From positions 1,147,971,007 to 1,148,035,006 of the forward strand of contig CM062807.1 of assembly GCA_031772625.1 (NCBI GenBank): a stretch of DNA of 64,000 nucleotides, read 5' to 3'. Source of the DNA: Pinus tabuliformis. Lineage: Eukaryota > Streptophyta > Pinopsida > Pinales > Pinaceae. Every line of letters starts with the position of its first letter. The stretch's first letter is position 1. Shown here piece by piece: positions 1 to 11,715 of the stretch. A model generated the notes under the pieces. The model saw only the letters and a program-made list of their open reading frames with translations, searched no databases and was not told the origin of the DNA. The translations under genes were made by a program, and so were the position numbers.

Positions 1-75
1 ATTACACATCCTATTTGTTTTAAGTAATACACTAATAAAACATTTTAACCAACCACTTGGATAAAAATAAAAATA

Positions 76-106
<31 letters not shown>

Positions 107-1384
107 ACGATTATTCTATAAAATGAACTTTTGATTTCTTATAGTAGCATATAGACTCTACAAAGGTTTTATGGACAATTATTTATAGGTTATTGTTGAA
201 CTATTTCCTAGATGCTTAGCTAAGATTAGTGGTCTCCAAGTGTGTAACTGTTATCTAAAATCACCCACCTTCACCATCATCTTAATTTTATTAATCTCAT
301 ATACTTTCAAGAATCTACAAAATGTAGGTAATAATTTATTAAAAAAGAAAATAATTATTTGTAAAACATGTTCCTATTTTTAATCAATATTTTGTTTAAT
401 TAATAAAATAAATACAAACTCTTTTATCATTTGATGGAGCTAAGTCAAAATTCTCTACATGTAATGTAATAGAAACTACATATCATGGAAGCAAAGATAA
501 CATACTAGCATAGTTGATAGTAGTGACATGGTGCCGGATCATCACCCAAATCAAGTACAAACTAGTGTGATCGTCGGATCAAACCGTAGGATCTCGAAGG
601 TGGATCCCGTAACACATGACACATCTATGAAATGCCATGTTTCCAAGACATAAGTCTAAAACTCATACTTAGAATTAGGTAAACGGGATCATTACCCAAA
701 TCAAGCACAAACTAGTGTGATCGTCGGATCAAACCAAACCCTAGGATCTCGAAGGTGGATCCCGTAACACGTGACACGGCTATGAAATGCGATGTTTCTA
801 AGAGAAAAGTCTAAAACTCATACTTAGAATTAGGTAAACGTTCGATGAGAGAAGGGACAGATGATTTAACATATTCCATGCTAATAAACAAAAAATTATT
901 ACAAGCATAAAATGCAACGCGCTAATGCAAATAAACCTAGGTTAACAAAACCATTAAATCATTACCATGATGTGATCAAACATAAATCTTGTGGGCGCTA
1001 CTAAGTGTAGCCCTAATTCAATCTAGGGATCTATGTAGAAAGTAAATCAGTCGAACAAAAGTAATCAGTTTGTAACATACTATAAATAACTATTTATGAT
1101 TGACGACAAAATGACTATGGTAATGGTGGTTTTACATCAAGATAATCAATAAAAATTCTTTTGGGATGGATGGATGTTACAAATATGGTTGTGTATGGTT
1201 GTGTTGAGTCAGTATATCTTTATTATTTAGAAATATATATGTTAAAGGATCAAATATATATATATATATAGTCTAACTTATAAACAAAATGGCATTTTTT
1301 TGGTTAATTTTAATCAAAATCACATAAATATTTCTAAAAATTTGAGTTTATTAAAATTATTTTGCATAATTCGAGTGCCCCAGG
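1..1384. other. AT-rich flank without recognised genes
   Basis: No coding signal was found here. The stretch holds short (TA)n tracts near 87-103 and 1253-1270 and a 150-bp tandem duplication (entered separately). The segment 1194-1252 recurs in direct orientation, diverged, at about 9505-9565, and 1271-1290 recurs inverted at 8916-8935. E1 therefore seems to have inserted into an older repeat. Confidence 0.6.
536..840. repeat. 150-bp tandem duplication, two units
   Basis: Unit 1 is 536-685 and unit 2 is 686-840. Both begin GGATCAT and end TTAGGTAAACG. They differ by about ten substitutions and a small insertion (AACC) in unit 2. No ORF spans them, so this is probably a local segmental duplication or a two-copy satellite seed. 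Confidence 0.85.
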
Positions 1385-2636
1385 TGATCAAGTGCTTAGA
1401 ATTATGCTTAAAAATAAAAGTGTTGGAATCTTCTCAAACTCAACTTCATATTAAGAGCTCGTCATTCTAAATCCAATGGTGTGAACAGAACTCAAATCTG
1501 AGTTCGTATGCAGAAGTTAGGCCAAGTCAAAGTTGAAGTTTGACTTGCCTACATGGCAAGATTGGGATGATGTGGCAAGTCTTCAGCGAATAAGGAGGCG
1601 CCAAGTGGAATCCCTCCATTGGCCCTCGCAAATCGCATATCGCAGCGGTAAGTGTTTCGGTGTTACAAATCGGCCCCCGGTAGGTTCAGGGTTGCGATGT
1701 GATGAGGCAATCACAAATCGCAATCGCAATCAGCGAAGGGGAGAATAGAACAGCTTATAGGCCCCGACCCCAACAAGGTTTGGAGTCGCGATGTGATGCG
1801 ATTACATATCGCAATCACAGGAAATAAGTGGCAACAGGAATCGGCCCCAGCGTGGTTGAGTTTCGAATGCGATAGACTCGGACGCGATAATTTATATGAT
1901 GCAGTTAATACACCGGCGGGTCAACGAAATCGCAATCGCGGTGTTCTGTCGGGTAAACAAGACCTTGCGCCTTCCCAAACTCACTGTTTGTGATGAGCAG
2001 GAGGTTCTGGACACGGGAATTTGATATGTTGTAGTTCATTATCCCATCGATTCGTAATACCACATCGCAACATTTGTTGTGTTAGGAGCCCGCAGCACTG
2101 CCGATTGCAATTGCGATAAGGCCGATAGAATACAGCCCACCGAACAATGAATTTCACGCTTCCTTAGCGGATTTTGGAGCGGAAAAGGGGTTTTGGTCGG
2201 TTTTGGAGCATTTTGTGGAACAAATAGTGGGAGAACTGGGAGAAGTCATAACTCCTTCAGTTATTATCCAAATTGGATGCAAAAATAGTCAATGCTAGCA
2301 ATTTTTGGTATTCTTAACTCATGGAAACAGGTTTCAGAGGCATCTGAGCATTGTAAATACACTTTTGATGTAATTTGAGCATAATAGAAAGGCCCAAGCC
2401 ATTGGAAGCTGGACCAAGGAGACATAGCCCAAGAGGGGTGAACTCCTTTATCATGTGCTTGTTGTGTGTTGTATATTGATGTTCATTTTTGTTATATTAC
2501 CATTGTTCAGCATTACTATTAATTGCAAAAGTTTTTAAATCATTAACCACTTGAAAAAAAAAAAAAATAAGCATCCTAGGTTTATTTCTTAATGGAGAAT
2601 TAGCACAGCATTACTAATTTGCTCCAATTTAAATCA
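1385..2636 (+). repeat. E1 5' LTR
   Basis: About 1252 bp, aligning end to end with 7537-8812. The middle part (about 1620-2130) is packed with ATCGC/GCGAT words and is much more CpG-rich than the surrounding DNA. It ends ...AAATCA just before a primer-binding site. An A-rich tract lies near 2553-2567. Confidence 0.9.
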
Positions 2637-2639
2637 AGT

Positions 2640-2651
2640 TGGAATCAAAGC
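2640..2651 (+). other. E1 primer-binding site (initiator tRNA-Met type)
   Basis: TGGAATCAAAGC lies three bases after the 5' LTR. It matches 10 of 12 positions of TGGTATCAGAGC, the common plant site complementary to the 3' end of initiator tRNA-Met. Confidence 0.75.
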
Positions 2652-2678
2652 ACTGGTTTTGCTTACTAGATTTGTTTT

Positions 2679-4159
2679 GTGAAAGAAGGATTTAATTGTT
2701 TTCAAGTTTATTTCATCCTCACAACGTTAAAGCTCAAAAGAGGTGAAGGAAAGCTGGTTGAAAGCCCTGAAATTGGGTCAAAGGGAAGAAGAGCAAGGTT
2801 TCCAAAGTCTTCTACACCAGTTCAGCCTCAAGTTGCAGAAGTTGCAGTTGAGATTCCAACACCAGTACAACCTCAAGTTGTAGTTGAGTCTTCAGAGACC
2901 ATGTCTCATAAAGGAGAACCTATCATGACAGAAGATGAGAAGACCTTCAAAAAGGCTTTCTTTGATATGACAGAGATGGTGAAGGTCCTCTATGAAGAGA
3001 GGAATACAAGACTACAAGGAGAAAGTTCCAAGCCTCCCAATGGAGAAGGCTCTTCAGGAGGAGGTAATGGAAAAGAAGATAAGGGAAAATGAAATAATGA
3101 GAATGGAGACAAGCATCCACCATCTTCTTCATCTTCTTCTTTGAAAGCATCTTCAAACTCTTCCACCAGTACCACCATTACTCATACTCATCATTCTTCA
3201 AAAGGGGTTGGTAAATCACCTTTTCTGAAGCTTGATGTTAAATTTGAGTTGCCTATGTACAATGAAGAAGCTAATGCAGAGAAGTTGGATAACTAGATTC
3301 GTCAGTTGGAGGTGTATTGTAGATTTCAGAACCTTCAAGAGGATGATATCAAGATTCAGTTGGCTTCATTGAGAATGGAGGGTGCAGCACTTGTATGGTG
3401 GGTAGCAAGGACTCAAGACGAGATCAAGAAACATGATAAGATCTCTATTACTTGGTCAGATTTCATTGCTGCTATAAAAAGACAGTTCTACCCTTTAGCT
3501 CATATGCAAAACGCCGTTACGAATTGGAAAAATTTCAGACAGTTGAAAGGTCAAAATGTGAAAGAGTATACTCAAGAGTTTAGGAAAAGAGCTCTCATGC
3601 TAGGAGTTGACTTACAGTCACAAGATACCTTGCTGAAATACATAGGAGGGTTGCATAGCTATCTTCGACATACCATTCTTATGTTCAGTCCCATGAATAT
3701 TGATGAGGTATGTGTTCAAGCTACACACCTTGAAGAAAGAGGGAAAATATATAGGAAGAAGGTAAGAAGAAGCCATTTCAGAGTGTTGAAAAAGGAAATA
3801 AGTTTAAAGGGAAGCAGAAGAAAAATGCTTTTGTTAAGAAAGAAGGGGAGAGACCTGTGTGCAAGAATTGTTCTAAGGAAGGACATGATGAAGCACATTG
3901 TTGGAAGCTTCATCCAGAATTACGACCGAAGAAATTCAACAATAAAGGGACACAGAAGACCAAAGTTGCTGCACAACAAGACTTGGGTTCAGACTCAGGA
4001 GAGGAAACAAAAATCGCAGCCACAGTCACCAAAGGAAAAGTCATGGCAAAAGCAAGCAAAGAGGTCAGCAAAGAGGCAATCGTAGAAAGTACTAGCGCAA
4101 CAAATAATACCCATAGCATTTCAAATGAGGAAAATCGAATAGAGCTATTCCATATTTGA
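2679..4159 (+). pseudogene. E1 gag (capsid and nucleocapsid), broken
   Basis: Gag forms the virus-like particle of the element. The N-terminal part (2679-3092) is rich in Pro/Gln/Glu and ends in a Gly/Lys-rich stretch and a stop. The capsid-like part (about 3240-3740) shows the gag landmarks GAALVWW, a WSDF segment and NWKNFRQL. A zinc knuckle C-x2-C-x4-H-x4-C (CKNCSKEGHDEAHC) lies near 3860-3905 in another frame. At least two stops and one frameshift separate these parts. No ATG is evident at 2679 or 3306, so original starts are uncertain. The CCHC motif and W-rich capsid support the call; the precise limits do not matter for function because the gene is dead. Confidence 0.8.
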
Positions 4160-4174
4160 GTCATTTCCAAACAT

Positions 4175-7100
4175 ATGAAAATCGATATGTTGTTTGACAG
4201 CGGATCGCATGCCAACTTAATTTCTAGGGATTTGGTTAAGAAAATGAATCTAGAAACCGTGCCCCATCATAAACTGTATTCGTTGGGTTGGATAACCAAG
4301 GATGCCAATTTGCAGTTCACCCAGAAATGTGTTTTCAGGTTTGCAATCACCGCTAATTTTATTGATGAAGTTGAATTAGAAGTTGTGCCATTGGATATCT
4401 CAGGGATTGTATTGGGAAGCCCATATTTGTATGATAGGAAGATCGTTTTCCACAAATTTGAGAACGAATACCATTTGTTCAAAAACGGAGTGGAGTATAT
4501 TATGAGATCCCATCGCATGAAACTTAATATGTCTTTGGCAAGCGCAGATGAAATGAAACGACTAGTTAATTCCAGCAAGAGTCTCATGCTCCTCATGATC
4601 AAACAGAAGAATGACACAGAGCAGGAATCCTTTGCAGGTTGTGATGTGAAGCTGAAAGCTAAATTGGTTGATGTGGTCAATCAATATGGAGGCAAGTTTC
4701 AAGAACCAAAGGGATTTCCACCAAAAAGAGGAATTCAGCATGAAATTCAGCTACAGCAGGACTGTCCACTCCCAAACATTGGTATGTATCAAATGCCAAT
4801 TCTGGAAAGTTTAGAAATTAAAAAGCAAGTCCAAGAATTATTAGATAACGGAGTAATTTGTCCTTCTACTTCGCCATGTGGTTCACCAATTGTATTGGTA
4901 CCCAAGAAAGATGGAACCTGGCGCATGTGTGTATATTATCGAGCTTTAAATAAGATCACAATAAAGAATTGATACCCACTGCCTAGAATAGATGATTTGA
5001 TCAGTTGAAAAATGAAAAGTATTTCACTAAATTAGACTTGAGAAGTGGATATCATCAAGTTAGAATAACTGAGGAGGACATATGGAAGACTACTTTTAAA
5101 ACCAAACAGGGATTGTTTGAGTGGCTGGTTATGCCTTTCGGTCTTTGTAATGCTCCAGCTACATTCATGAGAGTAATGAACGATGCTTTAAGATAATTTC
5201 TTGATGAGTTTGTAATTTTCTATTTAGATGATATTTTTATATTCAAAAAATCACGAGAAGAGCATGTCAAGCATGTTATGAAAGTTTTGGATATTATGAG
5301 AAAAGAACAGTTATTTCTAAAGATGTCTAAATGTGAATTCAGGAAAACTTCCTTAGTGTATTTGGACCACATAGTTGGAGGAGGTGAGCTGAAGATTGAT
5401 CCCTCCAAAGCTTTGGTCATTGTGAATTGGTCAATACCCAAATCAGTCACAGAAGTCAGGATTTTCTTATGAGCAATGTAGTACTGGAAGAAGTTTATTG
5501 CCAATTTTTCCTCCATAGCAGCTCCACTACATGCGTTGACCAGCGTGAAGGTTGTCTTCCAGTGGGGAAGAAAACATCAAAAAATATTTGATGCTTTGAA
5601 ACAAAAGATCAGTTTAGCCCCAGTTTTGGCATTGCCAGATTTGAAACAACCATTTGAAAAATAGACAGATGCAAGTGACTATGCCATGGGTGCAGTTCTT
5701 TTACAGCATGGTAAGCCCATTTCATTTCATTCTGAAATTTTTAATGGTGTTGTTATTAATTATCCTACGTATGATAAAGAGCTTTACGCATTGGTACAAA
5801 GTGTGAAGAAATGGAAGCATTATTTGATGGGAAAAGAAACCATTATTCACACTAATCATCAGCCTTTGCAATATCTGCAATCTCAAACCAAATTGCAACA
5901 GCCAAAGCACTTTCGTTGGATGGTACTTTTACAGAAATTCCACTTGGTAATTAGGTACAAGAAAGGCATTTATAACAGAGTTGTTGATATGCTTTCTAGA
6001 CCGGTTGTAAATGTAGCCATTTTACTCAAGAATAATTTTGTTTTTCCTGAAAGTTATGTTGAACAATACGCACAGGATGTTGACTTTCAAGAGGTGTATT
6101 TAAACTTGAGTCAAGGCCACCAAGTTGAGGAATTAGACTACCATGTACATGATAATCTGTTATATCATTTGGGAAAACTTTGTGTTCCACGGGGAGAGAG
6201 AGTAAATGTCACAAGGGAAGCACACACTTCTCTTATTGCTGGACATTTCGGTGTAAGTAAAATAGTGGCAAATCTTCAGAGGTATTTTTATTGGTCTCGT
6301 ATGCTTGAAAGTGTGTCACATTTTATAAGAGGTTGTTCATTGTGTGCAGTCAGTAAGCCTAGTAATAGGAAACTAGGATTGTACACACCACTTCCAGTGC
6401 CTTCAAGGCCATAAGAAAGTGTTTCTATGGATTTTGTAGGAGGTCTTCCTTTGTCAAGGAAAGGTCATGATTATTTGTATGTAGTTGTGGATAGGTTCAG
6501 CAAGATGTGCATGTTAATTCCTTGTAAAAATTAAATTATCGCTGAACAAATAGCTGAAATTTTCATTCAAAATGTATGGGCTCATTTTGGATTACCTACT
6601 TCTATTGTAAGTGATCGTGATTCTCGATTTGTTGGGCATTTTTGGTAAATTTTATGGAACTTGATGGAAACCAAATTGAAGAAAAGTACATCCTTTCATC
6701 CACAAACAGATGGTCAAACTAAAGTGATAAACAAGAAAGTAATTCATTTGCTAAGAGGATATTGCAGAAAACATCATAAGTTGTGGGATGAACATTTGCA
6801 TTATATTCAGCATGCTTACAACCGAGAAAAATGCTCTTCTACTCTAACTTCGCTTTTTGAGGCATGTCTTGGTTATTTTCCTAAAACACCTTTGGATTTC
6901 ATATTTGAGAAAGATGTAGCTATAGATGGACATAGTGACATAGACAAGGCAAAGAAATTCATTGAGCAAATTCAGTTGATTCACCAAATAGTTCAAGAAC
7001 AACTAGAAAAGAGGCAAGGAAAGTATAAGGCAAGGCATGATAAACATAGTGTGGATCATCAATTTCAAGTAGGTGATGAAGTTTGGCTATACATTACAAG

Positions 7101-7493
7101 GAAAGGCTTCAAGGTGAAGTTAAAAATCTGAAACCAATTCGTTATGGTCCATTTAAAATTCTGGAAAAGATTGGTAATAATGCTTTCAGGCTTGATTTGC
7201 CTTCATATATGCAAATATATTCCATTGTTAATGTTGAAAATTTGAGATTGTATGAACCTTCTTTGATTGAATTTCAAGGAGAGAATGTTAAAAATTCATC
7301 TATTGAAGACTTTTCTCCGTAATACCTTGATGTGCTTCAGCAAGACACTATACTTGATAGAAGGACAAGGACAACTAAAAGGGGAAATATTGATTATCTT
7401 CGGGTGGGTCTCAAAGGTACACATCCATCAAAGGCCAAATGGATTGAAGTGGGGAAGGTGAGGGAACAGTACCCTCATCTGTTCAATAACTGA
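4175..7493 (+). pseudogene. E1 pol: protease, RT, RNase H, integrase, chromodomain-like tail
   Basis: The polyprotein region that copies and integrates the element. Protease: DSGS at about 4196-4207, with a later [10 protein letters not shown]: about 4790-5520, with the LDD active site at 5224-5232 and the fingers motif [15 protein letters not shown]. RNase H: about 5660-6010, with TDAS and TNHQPL. Integrase zinc finger: about 6190-6350 (HFG, then CSLC). Integrase core: about 6420-6900, with Asp near 6430 and VSDRD near 6610. The third catalytic position reads Lys (AAA, 6721-6723) in a QTDGQT context where Glu is expected. The tail at about 7340-7493 (YLRVGLKG, then a W and EQYPHLF) resembles a decayed chromodomain. 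Stops at about 4970, 5194, 5472, 5662, 6412 and 6532, plus frameshifts, make it inactive. Confidence 0.88.
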
Positions 7494-7525
7494 AAGTGAT
7501 CCTTTTGGGGTCCAAAAGGCTTCTA

Positions 7526-7536
7526 GTGGGGAGGAG
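7526..7536 (+). other. E1 polypurine tract
   Basis: The purine-rich run GTGGGGAGGAG abuts the 3' LTR start (TGATTA). It is the expected plus-strand primer position for an LTR retrotransposon. Confidence 0.7.
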
Positions 7537-8812
7537 TGATTAGGTGCTCAGAATTATGATCAAAAATCAAAGTGTCAGAATCTTCTCAAACTCAGCTTCA
7601 GATTGAAGAGCTCGTCATTTTGAATCCAATGGTGTGAACATAACTCAAATCTGAGTTCGTATGCACAAGTTGGAGCAAGTCAAAGTTCAGGTTTGACTTG
7701 CCTATATGGTAGGATTGGGATGATGTGACAATTCTTCAACAAATAAGGAGGTGCCAAGTGGCAGCCCACCATTGGCCCTCACAAATCGCATGTCACAGCG
7801 ATAAGTGTTTCAGTGTTACAAATCGGCCCCTAGCAGGTTTAGGGTTGCGATGCGATGAGGCAATCGCAATCAGTGAAGGGGAGAACAGAACAGCTTATCG
7901 GCCCCGGCAATGTTTTGAGTCGTGATGCGATGCGATTGCATATCGAAAGAAGTGGCAATAGGAATCAGCCCCGTCACGGTTGAATATGAATGTGATAGAC
8001 CCAAACGCGATAATTTTTATGTTACAGTTTAATACACTAGCGGGTTAGCGAAATCGTAATCGTGGTGTTCTGCCAGGTAAACAAGACCTTGCGCCTGCCC
8101 AAACTCGTCAATTGTGATGAGCGGGAGCTTCCGAACATGGGAATTTGATATGTTTTAGTTCATTATCCTGTCGGGTCCACAATACCGCATCGCAACATTT
8201 GTTGTGTTAAGAGCCCGCAACACTGCCAATTGCGATTGCGATAAGGCTGACATAATATAGCCCGCCGAACGGCGAATTTCACACTTCCTTAGCGTGTTTT
8301 GGAGCAAAAAATGGATTTTGGTCGATTTTTGAGCATTTTGTGGAACGAATAGTGGGAGAACTGGGAGAAGTCATAACTCCTTCAGTTCTTATCCAAATTG
8401 GATGCAAAAATAGTCAATGTTAGCAGTTTTTAGTATTCTAAACTCATTGAGACGGGTTTCAGAGGCATCTGAGTATTGTAAACACACTTTTGATGTAATT
8501 TGAGCATAATAGAGAGGCTCAAGCCATTGGAAGCTGGACCAAGGAGACGTAGCCCAAGAGGGGTGAACTCCTTTATCATGTGCTTGTTGTGTGTTGTATA
8601 TTGATATTCATTGTTGTTATATTTCTATTGTTTAGCGTATGTTTTTATGTTAAATTTTTTATAACATTTACATAAGAAACTCTCATGGGAATCTGTTAAT
8701 TGAAAAAAAAATTGAATCCTTAAGCACTTGAAAAAGAAAATGATAAGCATCTTGGGTTTATTTCTTAATGGAGAATTAGCACATCATTACTAATCTGCTC
8801 CAATTCGGATCA
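7537..8812 (+). repeat. E1 3' LTR
   Basis: About 1276 bp, a diverged copy of 1385-2636 starting TGATTAGG and ending GGATCA. Compared with the 5' LTR it has many substitutions and a 3' segment of different length around 8640-8720, so the insertion is old. ATCGC-type words are partly lost here by changes such as CG to TG. Confidence 0.9.
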
Positions 8813-9878
8813 CGAGGGGTTTTTCATGGTGGTGAATATATTTATGTATTGAAAACTGTATTTTAAAAAACAAAAAATCTTGAAATTGTATTGCCAGAGT
8901 TTGGTGAAAAAGGTTATTTTGTCTATAAGTTAGACTATATATATATAGTTGATATTACTTTTGATTAAAGTTAAATTAGAGAAAGATATACTGAAGAAGA
9001 AAAAAATTGTAAATTGGCATCTGGTAATCAAAGTAAAACAAATCAGTAATTCAAAATATTTTTTATTAATTAACTCTTTGTATTGACTAATTGTAACTGT
9101 GTTGAGTTAACATATATCAGTTAGATCCTACAAATTAGTAACTATATATAAATAAAACTTTTTTAATAAATTTAAGAAAGAAATGCTCGCAAATTCTAAA
9201 AACTAATAACTATTTCTCATAATAGTTATTAATTATAAAAGTTACATGTAAATAAAACAAATTTTAATAGTTAGGAAATCAATCCTAAGAGATCCTAAAA
9301 GTTAGTAACTATATACAAATAAAACTATTTTAACAAAATTAGGAAAGAAATGTTCACGGGTTATAAAAAAATAGTAACTAAATAATAACATAATGGATAT
9401 ATAATCTCAAATAATGATACATATTTAAAGTAAATAAATACATGAAGCTAACTCTTTAACTCTTTATATTGATTAATTGTAAATATGACCATAATGCAAT
9501 GTTAATATGGTTGTGTTGAGTTAACATGTCTTTATTATCTAGAAATCTACATGTTAAAGAATCAAGTAAAGAAAATATCTTAATTAAAAAATATTTGTGC
9601 AACTTATGTCACTATCATTACTCTATTGTTTTTTTCTACATGGTTCTGCTCAACCGTCAACCAAGCCTAGAAGGTAACGAATTAACAGAATCACAAGACC
9701 ATAAAAAAAGACTCGAATAGGAGCTTAAATACACTGATTCATTGATTTATATGGAACTTAATAATAATTTTTTTCGTAGTGCAGAGGGAATGCAAGCTAA
9801 TAAGGGATGAAAATTATGTGGGAAGTCTCGGGTAGTAAATTAACTGGCTAATTTTTTTAAATATTAATTACTTTGCAG
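8813..9878. other. AT-rich stretch with a diverged tandem repeat
   Basis: No gene was recognised. A unit of about 90 bp at 9124-9215 recurs at 9291-9380 (shared words: AGTAACTATATA, AAATAAAAC, AAGAAATG). The stretch 9505-9565 is a direct repeat of 1194-1252 on the far side of E1. A 64-codon ORF at 9526-9720 has no recognisable motif and I do not call it a gene. Confidence 0.5.
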
Positions 9879-10046
9879 GCATTTGAAGAATCTGAGAAAG
9901 TTGTTGAAAATGAGCAGGCATTTCAGAATACAGCTAGTCCAGCGAATTTTCCATAGGAAGGAGTTGCATTCAATGTGGATTATAAGGATATCATAGAAAG
10001 TACAGATCCCCATGGTCCAACCCCACGAACGCCTCCATCCTCTTAG
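9879..10046 (+). pseudogene. Orphan terminal-exon-like fragment, function unknown
   Basis: A pyrimidine/T-rich tract followed by TTTGCAG (ending 9878) looks like a splice acceptor. From 9879 one frame reads 55 codons with plausible codon content to a TAG at 10044-10046, interrupted by one TAG at 9954-9956. Visible protein features are an acidic start (AFEESEKVVENEQAF) and a C-terminal Pro/Thr/Ser cluster (DPHGPTPRTPPSS). The downstream 80 bases are T-rich, like a 3' UTR. I could not assign it to a family. The upstream exons are not visible, so it is probably a gene fragment or pseudogene; a chance open frame cannot be excluded. Confidence 0.4.
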
Positions 10047-10226
10047 AAAAAATAACTTGGGTGGTATTTGATTATGGCCACATTTATTTCGATGAACATG
10101 GTATCTTTGTTGTATTGAATTGAATTTCTTTTCATCTTAATATGTCAACCTATTTCTCGATAATGAAGAGAAGGTCTACACGGACTTGCAGTTCAATTTA
10201 GGATGCTCTAAAATTTAGAATTCAAT

Positions 10227-10334
10227 GTTATATGGCTTTTCAATTCAGTTTAACTGGTTTCAGCGTTATATGGCTTTGCAATTCAGTTTAATTGGTTTCA
10301 GCGTTATATGGCTTTGCAGTTCAGTTCAACTGGA
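10227..10334. repeat. 38-bp tandem repeat, about 2.8 copies
   Basis: Units start with GTTATATGGCTTT at 10227, 10265 and 10303 and are nearly identical. It begins about 180 bp downstream of the terminal-exon-like fragment. Confidence 0.85.
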
Positions 10335-11439
10335 TTTCGTAGTAGTTGGAATGGCATTTTGTGAACTAAAATGTGTAGAACTAAAATTTCATAGTGAAGT
10401 TCTCATGGACGTTAAAAATCAAAATTTCATAATTAAATTATTAATGACTCAAGTGAAATTTGATTGTTTCCAAATATTTTAGAAATATTCCTGATAACTA
10501 GTGAAATCAAACTTTATATTCAAAATATTTTTAAATTTCCAAACAAATATAAATAACAGGAAAAATAAAGGATTAAATTTCAATTTGAAGAATTAATTTC
10601 ATTTTAGTTTTTAAATATTGATAAGTTAAAATGAATTATTCCTTTCATATGAAGTGAAAAATAATTTAAAATTTTGTATACTATGAAAATAATTATGTGT
10701 ATATTTTACAATTGATTGGAGGTGTTGATTTTGTTTTAAAATAAAATGTGATAATGGAGTAGAATATTTTGAATATTGATAATAGTGGAGTAGTTTATAT
10801 GGCAGCAAACGTATATTGATGTGGATCAAATAATATAATATGTTTCAATATGGATGCATCGTCTTTAGAATTTTAAAGTGTAGTTTATATTTTTAAGTTT
10901 TGTATATTTTATTATTGGTATATGTGTTATATTTTATTTTGTATATTTTAAATTGTGTTTTAATTTTTTTGAAATGTGATTTCGAATTTTTTTATGAGAT
11001 TATGAATTTGCATTGTTTAAAATGTGTTTTTGAATATATATTGTGCAAAATACATAACTCAGACTTACCATCTAAAGAAATACTCCTTAAATGGGCAAAA
11101 ATTATCAAGAAGAAAAAACATCTACATATATAATATACTGATTTGATATATGTTTCGCCTAATTTTAACAACCATTAGTTGCAATCAAAAGTTTCTAATC
11201 TGAGTGGTTCAAGAAAAACATATTTTGATTATAAGAAAAAATCACAATTATGTTGATGAAAACTTTACTATCATATTAAGAAAAAGAAAAAGAAAATTTG
11301 ACTGAATCACTCAACTATATTTATTTATTGTTTTGTCAATGGTTGTTTAAACAACCAATGATTTTCTTCATCAGAGTTCAGGTTGAGGATTCTTTCACGG
11401 AATTTGTATGCAACTCTAATCAGCGATTTCAAATTAATT
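10335..11439. other. AT-rich stretch, nothing recognised
   Basis: Very AT-rich DNA with only short random open frames. No motif, RNA gene or clear repeat was seen apart from A/T runs. Confidence 0.6.
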
Positions 11440-11715
11440 TATGAATAATTTAAGCATATTTTGAATGAATTTCAGTGACATTAAAATTGAAGTCGTTGGT
11501 ATATAAAGAGATATTTAAATTATAAATATATATTTTATGGAAAGAAAAAAATTTATACCATTTAGTTTATGGAAATAAAAAATTAGAAGAATGAGATATT
11601 TTATGCAAAAGGTTTCGAAAGTGAAAAAGATGTGGAAAAACTGAATAATTTAAGCATATTTTGAATGAGGTTAAATAAAATAAAAAATTGAAGTGTTTGG
11701 TTTATGAAGATATAT
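11440..11715. repeat. Tandemly duplicated AT-rich host segment, left part
   Basis: Unit A (about 11440-11640) contains TTTAAGCATATTTTGAATGA and ATACCATTTAGTTTATGG. Unit B starts at about 11640 with the same words and is interrupted by the LINE at 11716. It resumes at 18722, where ATACCATTTAGTTTATGG follows at about 18785. The two units are diverged but collinear. Confidence 0.75.

Larger units (their letters stand above)
1385..8812 (+). mobile_element. E1: degenerate Ty3/gypsy LTR retrotransposon, probable chromovirus
   Basis: The element has two long direct repeats, a primer-binding site, a gag region, a pol region in the order protease-RT-RNase H-integrase, and a polypurine tract. Integrase after RNase H is the Ty3/gypsy order. 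Both LTRs start TGAT and end ATCA. The flanking pentamers are CCAGG (1380-1384) and CGAGG (8813-8817), a TSD with one mismatch. Stops and frameshifts occur in every domain and the integrase catalytic Glu is replaced, so the copy is dead. The tail of pol resembles a degenerate chromodomain, which suggests a chromovirus. I did not assign a clade. Confidence 0.9.
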
